From positions 744,001-808,000 of the forward strand of contig MSED01000014.1 in assembly GCA_002099365.1 (NCBI GenBank): a stretch of DNA of 64,000 bases, read 5' to 3'. The notes below the pieces were generated by a model, which saw only the letters and a program-made list of their open reading frames with translations, was not told the origin of the DNA and did not search any database. Both the position numbers and the translations under genes were made by a program. Position 1 is the stretch's first letter. The number at the start of each line of letters is the position of its first letter. Below are positions 1 to 9,574 of the stretch, piece by piece. Source of the stretch: Phialophora verrucosa. Taxonomy: Eukaryota > Ascomycota > Eurotiomycetes > Chaetothyriales > Herpotrichiellaceae.

Positions 1-911
1 TTCAGAAGGGCATCAACAAGTACGGTTTTTTGGTGTTCCGCAAGGCCAACTTGGACAATGACGCCCACGTGGCCTTCATGCGACAGTTTGGCGAGTTGGA
101 CTCGATGCCATTCATTCGACGGCGCGGCCGATTCCCCGACCAGCCACATATTTTTGATGTCTCCAATTTAGACGATGATGGAAATATCATAAAGTCGGAG
201 GACCGCGTCATGTCCATGATGAAGAAAGGAAACGAGCTCTGGCACGCAGATATGCAGTACCATCCACGCAGGGACAAGTATTCTCTCCTCCGCGCAGTCG
301 AGATTCCCCCCTTTGGCGGTGAGACCGAATTTGCCGACTCCCGCACTGCTTATGACGAGCTCTCCGAAGAGTGGAAGAGCAAGCTTGAAGACATCGTTTG
401 CGACTGCTCGTTGCTCCACAATCGTCGGTCCGCCGCGCCGGATCTCTACAAGGGAGTGGATCCTTATGATTGGTCCATTTCTCACTTCAAGGCGGTTTAT
501 CCGCATGAGGGTAGTGGTCGGAAGAACCTCTACGTAACGAGCTACGTGTACAGGTTCCAGGGCTACTCGGTCCAGGAGAGCCACAGGATGATCCAGGAAT
601 TGATTGATCACGGCACCCAGCCACAATTTGTCTACAAAGCCGCGTGGGACCAGCCGGGCGATGCCGTTATGTGGGACAACACGGCTGTCTGGCACCGTGC
701 GCTCGATGCATCTGAGTACATCTACAAGTATCGACGAGACATGCGCCGGACAAACACGTTCGATGACGGGAAATATGCATGGGGAGAGAACAAACCGGGC
801 GACGACTGGAAGGTCAAGCTGCCGCAAGGCCCTCTCGCACATGAAAAACGGGTCAATGGTACAGTGTCGGAAGGCACTAAGTTTCCGAAGGCTGTTTCTG
901 CCCTTGTGTGA
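1..911 (+). CDS. TauD/TfdA-family 2-oxoglutarate/Fe(II) dioxygenase, 5' truncated
   Basis: The 3' part of a non-heme iron dioxygenase gene. The open frame enters from the left edge (first full codon at base 3), so the true start lies outside the window. The remaining 302 codons hold the family's iron-binding facial triad: an H-A-D motif (His codon at 243) and a distal His in the block WDNTAVWHRA (His codon at 693), followed by an Arg-rich stretch (RRDMRRTNTF) where the 2-oxoglutarate-binding Arg is expected. TauD/TfdA enzymes hydroxylate taurine, aryloxyacetates, sulfonates and similar substrates, often releasing a side chain. The substrate cannot be told from sequence. The gene is co-oriented with the cyclase-family hydrolase downstream and is the left-most member of the catabolic island. 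No intron is visible in this part. Confidence 0.88.
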   Translation, partial: QKGINKYGFLVFRKANLDNDAHVAFMRQFGELDSMPFIRRRGRFPDQPHIFDVSNLDDDGNIIKSEDRVMSMMKKGNELWHADMQYHPRRDKYSLLRAVEIPPFGGETEFADSRTAYDELSEEWKSKLEDIVCDCSLLHNRRSAAPDLYKGVDPYDWSISHFKAVYPHEGSGRKNLYVTSYVYRFQGYSVQESHRMIQELIDHGTQPQFVYKAAWDQPGDAVMWDNTAVWHRALDASEYIYKYRRDMRRTNTFDDGKYAWGENKPGDDWKVKLPQGPLAHEKRVNGTVSEGTKFPKAVSALV

Positions 912-1593
912 GGATGATTTCCCAACAGATGTCCTAAGCTGCCAGTAATCCAACCCAGTGTCTTTGTGAGGGCTACAAGACGATGCTTCTGGTGACTGGA
1001 GCAGTTGATATATTTCGAATGAATACAAATTAAGTGACATTCTGCTTGTGCATTGACAATCGAATGATGTAGCTTATCTATTAGAAAGCTGAGATGTTTT
1101 ATCCCTCCGAGTTCGAGCAAAGTATTGCCCTGTCACACTTCAAATCTTTAACCACCGATGCCTCGCATCAATTCAGCAGTGTAGACCACATATGACGGTG
1201 AAGAAAGACTATGTAGACGTGGATCATGAACGAGTCTGGGTAATCGTCGAATACTGTTGTCTACTCGGTTCCCTAGACGCCTAGTCTGGCCGGCAATGAA
1301 GACATCATTCTATTGGCATGGTGGCCGACAGATCATTCTAGGGCTCAAGGCCAAGGTCCTTCCAATCGCGACCTATTCCGCACATACTGTATTCCTCTGT
1401 CCACGGATCGGTTCCTCAAAAAGACGACTAAGCACCGGACCCGTTCAGCGCCTTCCGCCTTCCGCTTCAATCAGAGAATGTCACAAGTGGAATAGAACCG
1501 AGTAAGGTATATATGAGACCGAAATAGCCTTGTGCAGTATACATGCATGGGCACAACTTTTGGTGTCGCCTGTGGAAGTTATATCTTGCTACG
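912..1593. other. Intergenic, dioxygenase to cyclase-family gene
   Basis: It must hold the terminator of the dioxygenase gene and the promoter of the next gene. A weak TATA-like stretch (gtatatatgag, about 1506-1516) lies some 80 bases upstream of the proposed ATG at 1594. No coding frame here looks protein-like. Confidence 0.5.
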
Positions 1594-2946
1594 ATGGCTA
1601 CCACAGCGAAGTGGGATCCTGATTCAGAAAATCTCCCCAAGCTCCGCGAGTTACCGAGGATCCCTGGAGCTCCGGAACACGCTGCTTGGTTCTGGGGACC
1701 GGACGACGAGGTTCGTGCTCAAGGCTAATCCATGTTTTTGTGTTCGAGAGAAGCTTGCCTCGCGCAGAGTCTGATAACGTGCAATAGCTCGGGCGCTTGA
1801 ACCTCTTGACCCCGCGACGAGTCGCTGAGGCCGCCAAGTTAATCAAGACCGGGGAGAGGACATGCCTGAAGTAAGTAGGCACTGCATTCCGCGATGGGAA
1901 GGTTGTACATTTGTCTCCAAACTGGACTGAACCAAGACTCTGGTGCATAAGTCTTCCAATGGAGTGGCCTGAGCCTCCTTTCTTCGGTCGTACACCTTTC
2001 AAGCACACCGTTCTCAAAGTTCGTCCTTACGCATTCGACGATCTGTACGAGTTGAATACGCAAAGTGGGTCTCAATGGGATGGATTTCGACATGTCAGTT
2101 CCTGATGGCCAAGAACCGTCTGCGGAAGATGGCTGATGGCGTCCTGCAGGCGGGCATTAAACACAACAATGGATATATCTGGTATAACAACGTAATACCG
2201 ACCGTCATCTCTGAAGTAATAGAGGCTCCGCTCATACGACTCAGACTACGGTCGAACAGATCGAGGGTAACTCGGGCAGAATCGGCACTAACGCGTGGGC
2301 ATGTCGAGGCATTGGTAAATCCCCTCCCTGCGCACGGCTTATGAACGACTCACGGCTGACCGATTGCACTGTATAGTCGGACGGGGCGTGTTGATTGACT
2401 ATTACGACTTTTGCGGCAAGTCTTACGACCCTTTCACGCCTCGTAAGATCACCGCCGAGGAAATCAAGGCGTGCGCCACGGCGCAAGGGGTCGAATTCAA
2501 GCATGGCGACATCTTCATCGTCCGGACCGGGTTTTCGGAAGCGTACCGCAGACTTAGCAAGAAGCAGCGGGAGGAGATGAGTGCAACAGCTTACTTGGAC
2601 CTTAAATTTGCCGGCCTCTCCCGTCAACGCGAAATGGTCGAGCTCCTCCACGACAACTACTTCAGCGCGGTCGCCAGCGATGCGCCGTCTTTGGAGACGT
2701 GGCCCATGGATGAACCGGAGCACCTTCATCACTGGCTTCTTCCTCTTTGGGGCAGCCCGATCGGGGAGCTGTGGGATTTGGAAGAGCTGGCTACTTTGTG
2801 CAAAAAGCACAAGCGGTACACCTTTTTCCTCGCGAGCTCTCCAGCAAACGTGAAAGGTCTTCGAATCACCCTCTGACAAGCAAGCAGGCACTAACCATTA
2901 TCCAGGTGGCGTCGGTAGCCACTCCAACGTGGTCGCCGTCTTCTGA
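1594..2946 (+). CDS. Cyclase-family (PF04199-like) hydrolase, 7 exons
   Basis: Proposed exons are 1594-1710, 1788-1870, 1952-2093, 2150-2191, 2245-2314, 2377-2856 and 2906-2946, giving 324 residues with frame kept at every junction. The protein matches the fungal branch of the cyclase/kynurenine-formamidase-like family: an early PEPPFFGR block, a QWDGFRH block, GRGVLIDYY, and HGDIFIVRTGF near the middle, ending in a typical G-G-V-G-S-x-x-N tail. Family members hydrolyse C-N or C-O bonds using a divalent metal. The canonical HxGTHxDxPxH motif is not present as such; QWDGFRH takes its place, as I recall for many fungal relatives. The last intron is inferred because the unspliced reading stops after an atypical tail. 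Exon 4 (14 codons) is the least certain. It is probably a hydrolytic step in the catabolic island. Confidence 0.8.
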
Positions 2947-3151
2947 TCGGCTTCGTCACTCGAGAAAACTGGAACTGCTGACGTTCATTCGGAGCGAAAA
3001 ATCATTCAAGCAGAATAGAAGACAGCATCCTCTAAAGTTTCAGCCGCTGGTAGTAGTGCTCATCTACACGGAGAAACGCACAAACTTCCCAGTCCGTTGA
3101 TGGTAAAATGTACTTTTCCATTGCACTACGCCTAGCTTGCTCCTCGAGCTC

Positions 3152-4085
3152 TTACATGTTGCTGGGTCGTGAGCTCGATATTCCTCTCTGGCACTGCTGG
3201 AGAACGATGCGCGCCCCCGCGGCGAGAAAGTTTGGCTCTTGCCCTGTTAGTAGGAACTTGAAGCCCATCTCGGTCTTCCGTCTTGCCGACTCCTCCGTCG
3301 CACCGACCGTGCCCACAACAACGTTGTTTTCCTTCCCTGCCTGGAGAACTTTTTTCAGAGCCTCAACGTAGGCGGGTTCCTCCCCATCGCCGCCAGATAG
3401 TCCCATGGACTGGCGCAAGTCGTACGGTCCCACGAAACAACCAATGATTCCTGGGACCGACAGGATCTCGTCTGCGTTCTCGACACCTTCAACGGATTCG
3501 ATCATGGGAATGATCCAGACGTCTTTGACGCGCTGCCGGAGATACTTGGCCACATCCGACGTGGGGTCGACATCTGCGTAGGGGGCTAGAAACGGGCCAA
3601 AGCTGCGCTGACCCCGGGGGGGATAGATTGCTCGCTGCACAATGGCCTCGCATTCTTTGGCGTTTGTCACCATGGGAATGATGATGCCTGCCGCCCCTGA
3701 ATCCATAGCCCACTTGATCCATTCTACGCCGTGCGAAGGTGTCCGGACAACTGGGACGCACCGTCCTCCAGACGCGGTCACGACGGCCTGGACCATCGTC
3801 GACGCATCTCGGGCGGACACCGGAGCATGTTCCATATCAATGAGCACCCAGTCAAAGCCCACTCGCGCCGTGATCTGGGCGCAGAGGGTGTTGCCGATTG
3901 TCACTGCCGCTCCAATCAGGCACTCCCTTCCATCCAGAAGGCTCGTCAAGGTATGAAGGAATGGAGCTGATGCTCTCCCCTGGGTTGCCTGTCTATCTTC
4001 GGTGTCAGTGTGGCCTGGAGAAACATGAGATCGGGTTGCGGATCGGAGTCACGCGTTTGAGATCCTACCCTACTGTTGAGTACAT
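3152..4085 (-). CDS. HpcH/HpaI-family (class II) aldolase
   Basis: The family cleaves 4-hydroxy-2-oxo acids to pyruvate plus an aldehyde in the last step of aromatic meta-cleavage pathways (HpaI, HpcH), and also includes related 2-oxo-acid aldolases. Visible hallmarks are the DMEHAP block near the N-terminus, the metal-binding Glu in IPMIESVEGVENADEI, the metal-binding Asp in FVGPYDLRQSMG, and the VRTPS strand. The long exon (3152-3988) is open 5' of its homology but contains no ATG, so I propose a 12-base first exon (4074-4085, coding Met-Tyr-Ser-Thr) and an 85-nt intron (3989-4073) with an ACTGAC branch point. This adds a short N-terminal extension of low complexity and gives 282 residues. 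The gene converges on the cyclase-family gene (205-base gap) and is divergent from the zinc-cluster regulator at 4790. Confidence 0.85.
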
Positions 4086-4789
4086 TGTTCTTGATAGCAC
4101 GTAGCCCTCCTCGACGAACAAGGCGGCAAGTCTGAAATCGAGCCGGTGTGCAACAATGGCACAATGCGGAGAGGTTCAAGTCAGAGCTCTTGACCATAGG
4201 GGAACTTCAATTGTTAAGCCCTGCAACGGGAGTAGTCTCTCGCAGGCCTTGGTCGCTACCTAGGAAGGGTTGATGGAGTTCTGTACTTGTTTCAATTGGT
4301 GCACGGTGGCACACAATTGGCAAACAATTCATGGCTGGTCTGTCCCCTTGAGCCACAGTGGGTGTCGAAAATCATCTTCCGCGTTGGTGACTGTAAGCTT
4401 GCATTATTTCCGCCAACGAGGCGGTTAAAGCGTTCCGAAATTGACATCCAACCCACAGCTTTTCCGACTCTGCAAGCAAAGCCATGCACCCTCTTTCCCC
4501 CTCACCATTCCCCACAAGATCTGGCGCTGTAGTGGCGTGCCTGACTGGGTCTGGTGTTGGAATCTTCACCTCGCCCGCTTGCTGGCTGTGGCACTTTGAG
4601 CCTAGCTAATACTGTGCTACCAAGTCGACGCCCGCAGCTCCGATCTTCACACCCCCGCATTTTACTCCACGTTAAGTTCTCTCCGGGGAAGCGACAGGTA
4701 GACACGCAGCCCCTGGCGCTTCTGCCATCCTTGTCCCTCCTCTCCTCTACTCAACTGGCCGGTTTCAAGACTCGAAACTCATCGCTACC
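4086..4789. other. Divergent promoter region, aldolase / Zn2Cys6 regulator
   Basis: A 704-base gap between two divergent genes. It must contain both promoters. The last 100 bases before the regulator ATG form a C/T-rich tract (about 4690-4780), a common feature of fungal promoters near the transcription start. No convincing coding frame is seen. Confidence 0.5.
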
Positions 4790-6970
4790 ATGGTCTTGTC
4801 GGGGTCGAATGCGGTCAGGATGCGCGACAAGTACACGTCTCGAGCGTGCAACGAGTGTCAGCGCAGGAAGAGAAGATGCAGCGGCGAGAAAGACTGCCAA
4901 AATTGTCGCCACTGGGCGACGGATTGTGTTTTCTCAGAACCGCGTGGATCCCGGACACTGGGAAGGGCCAGTACGCACAATTGCAACATCGCACCCGCGA
5001 GTTGGGCCAACAGCACCAACCAAGGCAGATCCGGAACGGCACAAGGGACGGCACCTGCAAAAGACAGCGCTGGGGCCAGTACACAAGAATCACACTCGGC
5101 GTCCACCAGCGGCGCCAGGGAGCTCGAACACCCGCCGACACGGGTACGGCAGGAGCAGCAGCCCCTCGCCAGCGCCAGCGCCGCGCAGGACCAGCTCGGA
5201 TGGACAATGAACCGTGGCGAAACGCCCATCAGTACCGTCAATGTCGTTAACAGCGACCTGTCGTCGACGCGTGAGAATGTGTTCGAGTGCAGCACGAATT
5301 TTATGACCGGCGCATCCTTTTTTCGGCAAATCGATCTCCTGTACCACACTGTCACGCAGGCTCAAGGCGCCGACAACACCAAAGACGGCGGAACAGAAGC
5401 GGCGTCCTTTGACACGAACTCGTCCATGACCCGGGTGTATCTGGACGTCGACCAGACGATCGAGCAAGTGCGCGCGCAGGACCTGTCCAAGGTGCTTCAG
5501 TCGTTAGACATTTTCTTTGCGTACGTGCACCCCCATTACCCGTGCATGAACGAGAACCACTTGCGGGCTCAGGCTTCGGCCTTTGCCGCAAATGACACCG
5601 TCTCACTCAACAAGAGCACCGCGGCGCAGTTGGCCACGCTCCTCGAGTATATCATGGCCGTGACGAACATCCTCAGTGGTACCTCGACCCAGGCCAAACT
5701 GATTCCTGGGTGGCAGGAGTTCACACTGGCCGAGAAATTGTTCAATTCCACCACCTGGTTGGAGCGAGCCAACATCGTCACTGTCCAGACCCTGTTGATC
5801 AAAACGTTGTATTTCATGTACGCCGGCTTCTTGAACTCGGCCTACGACACGATGGGCACCACGGTCCGGGTGTGTTTCCAGTTGGGGTTGCACGACGAGC
5901 GTTCATGGGGCGACGACTGTCGGTTTTACGACCGGATCTACCGCCGGCGGGTCTTCTGGTGTGTCTACTGCCTCAACCACAACGTGGCCCAGACGCGAGG
6001 GCTGCCTGAGCTGCTTCGCGAGGCCGACACCAACGTCAGCCTGCCCCAACGCGTCGACGACCGGATGCTCTATCCGGAGTGTCCCCCCTTGCCCGAAATG
6101 CCGGCCACGTCTCCGATCCCGTACGTGCTCGAGATCATACAGTTGACGCGGCTCTCATCCGAGGTGTGGGAGACCATCTTTGGCGTGCGGGCAAAAAAGC
6201 CCATTTCCCAGGAGGTCAAGGCTACCCTCGACGCCAAGATTGTCGAGTTTGCCAAACAGATCCCCATGTCGCTGCGCTGGCCGCCTTCGGCGGAAACCCA
6301 GGAAGCATACGAGGGCGGCCCTTCTTACATCCAGAACCAAGCCTTTGTGCTGCATCTGCGCGTACTCTATCTACGGATGCTGCCCTGGCGAGAAGAGATG
6401 TTCAGTCTTACGTACACCAAGAAAACAGCGCAGCTGTGCGTCGACATCGCCGAAGAGATTGTCAGGGCCGTTGAGGTCTCGCAAACGATGTGGGCCACGA
6501 ATCGCTGTCAACGCCACGCCTATCTCCACCATTTGATCGGCGCATTGGTGCCCATGGTATGCATCATTGTGCGGCAGAACAACGGCGACGGCCTAACGAT
6601 GCCGGCCATCAACCTCGTCAACAAGTCGCTAAAAATACTTACCTCTTTCTCTCAGCACACGTTCCTGGCACGACACGTCATAAGGCTGCTGGGAAGGCCT
6701 ATCAAAGTTGCCCGCGACATCATCGAGTCGAGACGGATCCAGAACGGGCAGCGTGAGGGCGGTGCCAATGCAGAGCCTGAGCCCGTCGCCCCAGCACAGA
6801 ACATGACCCGGAACGCTAGTAGTTTGGATCCTTCAAACGATTGGGGCTTTTCATATCCGATCAATCCCGATGACTTGCTGCAGGATACGATGCAACAGCC
6901 GCAAGACCTGCCCATGCTGTGGGAGGACACGGGTCTGGACGCGTGGAATAACTTCAACTGGGCATTGTGA
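4790..6970 (+). CDS. Zn(II)2Cys6 transcription factor with fungal_trans domain
   Basis: A single-exon gene of 726 codons. The DNA-binding cluster is complete: Cys20, 23, 30, 36, 39 and 46 (CX2CX6CX5CX2CX6C) with the basic run QRRKRR between the second and third Cys. A Gln/Ser/Ala-rich linker (about residues 50-180) follows, then the fungal-specific regulatory domain (about 220-560), recognisable from YPCMNENH, VCFQLGLHDE, RRRVFWCVYCLN and a LPQRVDD block. The C-terminus is acidic and Trp/Asp-rich, fitting an activation domain. Such proteins bind CGG half-sites as dimers and usually control neighbouring pathway genes. It lies between the aldolase and the VOC protein, so it is a good candidate regulator of the left part of the island. 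The ATG chosen is the first in frame after a C/T-rich leader. Confidence 0.92.
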   Translation: MVLSGSNAVRMRDKYTSRACNECQRRKRRCSGEKDCQNCRHWATDCVFSEPRGSRTLGRASTHNCNIAPASWANSTNQGRSGTAQGTAPAKDSAGASTQESHSASTSGARELEHPPTRVRQEQQPLASASAAQDQLGWTMNRGETPISTVNVVNSDLSSTRENVFECSTNFMTGASFFRQIDLLYHTVTQAQGADNTKDGGTEAASFDTNSSMTRVYLDVDQTIEQVRAQDLSKVLQSLDIFFAYVHPHYPCMNENHLRAQASAFAANDTVSLNKSTAAQLATLLEYIMAVTNILSGTSTQAKLIPGWQEFTLAEKLFNSTTWLERANIVTVQTLLIKTLYFMYAGFLNSAYDTMGTTVRVCFQLGLHDERSWGDDCRFYDRIYRRRVFWCVYCLNHNVAQTRGLPELLREADTNVSLPQRVDDRMLYPECPPLPEMPATSPIPYVLEIIQLTRLSSEVWETIFGVRAKKPISQEVKATLDAKIVEFAKQIPMSLRWPPSAETQEAYEGGPSYIQNQAFVLHLRVLYLRMLPWREEMFSLTYTKKTAQLCVDIAEEIVRAVEVSQTMWATNRCQRHAYLHHLIGALVPMVCIIVRQNNGDGLTMPAINLVNKSLKILTSFSQHTFLARHVIRLLGRPIKVARDIIESRRIQNGQREGGANAEPEPVAPAQNMTRNASSLDPSNDWGFSYPINPDDLLQDTMQQPQDLPMLWEDTGLDAWNNFNWAL

Positions 6971-7246
6971 TGGACTTTTCCAAGCACGTACGTGTCCATG
7001 TAACTGAATTAAGTTTTTTCTTCCCGCCCAGGAACAACGGGGCCACGAGGGAGCAAAACAGGCTGTTCTTTTGGTGGGGCTATATGTATCGACTCAGCAG
7101 AAGCAGTGGGCACCGCGTATCAGAATGCGTCTGATTTACAACAGCCCGCGCAATCTTCTTGAGAAGAAGCAGACTGTCACATGCTCCACCAGACGCTGTA
7201 TTCCGCGCGTGCCGACATGAACCGAGAAAGCGGAACCTGAGTCCGA

Positions 7247-8194
7247 TCAAGGAGCCAGCCTGAGGTCGCCCGGCACTTTCAAATCGGTGAAGCCGAAGGG
7301 AACGCCAATGCTGGACTTCGGATCCGTCACGACCATATGGCTGTTCTGCAGCCGCAGTGGGATGTTCTTTGCCTCGAGGTGGCGGCAGACTTTGGCGAGG
7401 TCTGCAGTCTTAAACGTGATGCTGTGGTAGGTGTCGAAGGGGGCATTCCACTTGACATCCTCGGCCGCGAACGACCCGGCACGGGTTGGGACCGCGATCT
7501 CGTACACGTCGTCCCCCAGCGAGAGGTACGTGCTATCCGTCTCCAGCAGCTCGTTGCGGCCTCGATGGATGATCTTAGCCTTCAGCACGCCAATCAGAAC
7601 GTTGAATGCCTTGGTAGGGTCGAGCGAGAGGATGGTATGGTGGGAACAGAACTCCAGCGCGAGCGGGTCGTCCTTGGACACCGGAGGCAGCCTCCAGCCG
7701 GGGTCGGCGCGAGGGTCTGGGTACCCCGTGGCCTCGACAGGGTAGATCTGGTAGCGCAGCCCGGCGCTTTCGGGGAGCGTGAAGAAGAGCGTCGCGTTCT
7801 TGAACCCGGTTATGGGCGGCTGGTTGCGCCGGGCGACGCGACCCGACTGGTCGGTGGAGCGGATGCCCCTCTCGACGAGGGCCTTGTATATCTCGTTGGC
7901 TCCTTCCACGGCCATGCCGAAGCACAGGAGGTGCCCCGGCGGGCTCACGTCTTCTAAGCTCTGCCGGCCGTCCACGACGTACTTGGTTGGGTCGACACTG
8001 TCAAACATGACTTCGCGGATCATGGTCAGTATCGAGTAGTCGCGGGGGTAGGTCGGACATTCCTCTTTCGGAGGCAAGTTCGCCTCGACGGGGATACTCT
8101 CCAGGTTGAATACGTCTTTGAAAAACTGCTCGCAGGCCGCCAGGTCAGTGACCATATGGGTCGGGTGCCACATGTACCGGACTTTGTACGCCAT
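7247..8194 (-). CDS. VOC-superfamily (glyoxalase/extradiol dioxygenase fold) protein
   Basis: An intronless gene of 315 residues with two vicinal-oxygen-chelate modules. Module one starts near residue 4 (YMWHPTHMVTDLAACEQFF) and includes GHLLCFGMAVEGANEIYKAL; module two begins near residue 185 (CSHHTILSLDPTKAFN) and includes TYHSITFKTADLAKVCRHLE and a final GVPFGFTD strand. His residues at the starts of the module strands and an acidic residue in the last strand fit a bound metal, but I cannot assign ligands firmly. VOC proteins include extradiol ring-cleavage dioxygenases, glyoxalases and isomerases; length and two-module layout allow a ring-cleavage enzyme. It is followed on the same strand by an aldehyde dehydrogenase and a FAD monooxygenase, which supports a role in aromatic breakdown, though not proof of activity. 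Confidence 0.85.
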   Translation of the reverse strand: MAYKVRYMWHPTHMVTDLAACEQFFKDVFNLESIPVEANLPPKEECPTYPRDYSILTMIREVMFDSVDPTKYVVDGRQSLEDVSPPGHLLCFGMAVEGANEIYKALVERGIRSTDQSGRVARRNQPPITGFKNATLFFTLPESAGLRYQIYPVEATGYPDPRADPGWRLPPVSKDDPLALEFCSHHTILSLDPTKAFNVLIGVLKAKIIHRGRNELLETDSTYLSLGDDVYEIAVPTRAGSFAAEDVKWNAPFDTYHSITFKTADLAKVCRHLEAKNIPLRLQNSHMVVTDPKSSIGVPFGFTDLKVPGDLRLAP

Positions 8195-9574
8195 AGCATA
8201 AGCACACCACAGGGAAACGCTTCAGTCGTATTGAATGGAGATCTGGCCAGAGGTAACAGGCATCTTAAAAACCCAAAGACGTCACACCATCTGTTGGCAC
8301 GAGGCCTTGTAACCTGCTTGGCCGCTGCACTTGCGGTCCGTCGCCCGCATTCCGCCGCATTCCTCATATAGGGTTGGAAGACGCGGCGGAAATCCCATGC
8401 CGAGGATATAGCGGAAATCAGGAACTGGCCTGGTCGAGGCAGTCCAATACGCCGGAGCTTGAGGTATGGGACCGCTTCCTCGAGTTGACCACGGCTATTA
8501 CATCAGATGATAAAATATAACTTACAAAGCAAGTGTGTTGACCCTAATTAATCTTTGAACTCGGTAAATACTACTCTCTTCGCTCTAGCCAGAGTAGATA
8601 GTGGATACAAGGTGAATAGAGCGCCCGAGTAGGTATAATGTGTATATATTTATAGATATATCTCTCTCTATACATATAGTGTAATATAGTAGTACTGGCC
8701 CGAATGGACGAGCGGGTAAGTTTGTCATAAACTGTGGCTTCAGGACAGTATATAAGCTAAGAGGTCCAAGATCTAGGCACGAATTGCCATGATTCTTAGT
8801 CTTTTTGGGTAATCCCTAAGGGACTGTGGACCTCTTCCTGACAAAGTTGCAGAAAATCAAGCTTCGATATCCCAAAAACCTCGTGCCTTTCCCATCTTCC
8901 CGGTCTGGAACATCAAAATACCAGACCGTGTTACAATCTCACTGAGTTCTGTGCTTTTGAATCCGTTACCCATGTACGCAAACTTGTTGCAAAAGTACTC
9001 GATGTCAAATCGTCGAGTCTAGGCTCCTGACTTCGAAATAGTGCAGTCGACTGACTCTGAACCATGTGGTATCAGTGTGTGAGGTGGAGCGTCAGCTATG
9101 AAATTCGTTCGCGCTGGCAGCCTTGTCTATGGGGCTACTCCCTATTCTAGCCGCGGGGTTCGCCTAACATGGAGAGGGCTGGCAGATCAGGGGCCGGTCA
9201 CCCAAAGTCCTGCAGGGCCAAAGCTCTGTCACGCGGGCAGGCAGGGGTGAGCTGGGCATGGATTTACCTCCTCTGGGCTCTCTACGCTGAGCTTCGTCCT
9301 TCGACTCTACGACCTCCGCTCCGCTGGGGCAGCCCGTCACATCAATCTCAGGGTGATTTTCTGGCCTGTAACCCCAATGCGTGCAGCGGATGATTAGCCC
9401 GCCAAACTTGGAACCGAGTCCCCGAGCCTCACAGATCGGGTGAACTTCCGCGTTTTCGACGCAGTGGCTATGGTTGATCACGGCAGCAAGGCTCTTCCCG
9501 ACGAATATTCCAGCCCCTGATGGTCAAGATGGGTTCGACTCTGATCTCCCATCCGACGACTTCGCAGATCGCGA
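8195..9574. other. Intergenic, upstream of VOC gene and downstream of ALDH
   Basis: This 1.4 kb stretch contains the VOC gene promoter (minus strand). Bases 8500-8700 are strongly AT-rich with alternating TA runs. No reading frame looks like a real protein. A perfect 8-base inverted repeat at 8351-8390 is listed separately. Confidence 0.5.
8351..8390. promoter_or_regulatory. Inverted repeat TCCGCCGC-N24-GCGGCGGA
   Basis: Two perfect 8-base arms (8351-8358 and 8383-8390) face each other across 24 bases that include a TATA-like ATATAGG element, about 160-195 bases upstream of the VOC start codon. Each arm contains CGG/CCG triplets, the half-site type bound by Zn2Cys6 dimers. A regulatory role is inference; the spacing is longer than for most characterised zinc-cluster sites. 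Confidence 0.35.

Noticed and set aside
8500..8700. AT-rich stretch as a possible transposon remnant or origin
   Set aside because: No terminal repeats, target duplication or coding relic; only base composition is unusual.
9164..9481. A 105-codon minus-strand frame after the ALDH gene
   Set aside because: Rich in His, Pro and Cys without any family pattern; it lies downstream of the ALDH stop and looks like chance.
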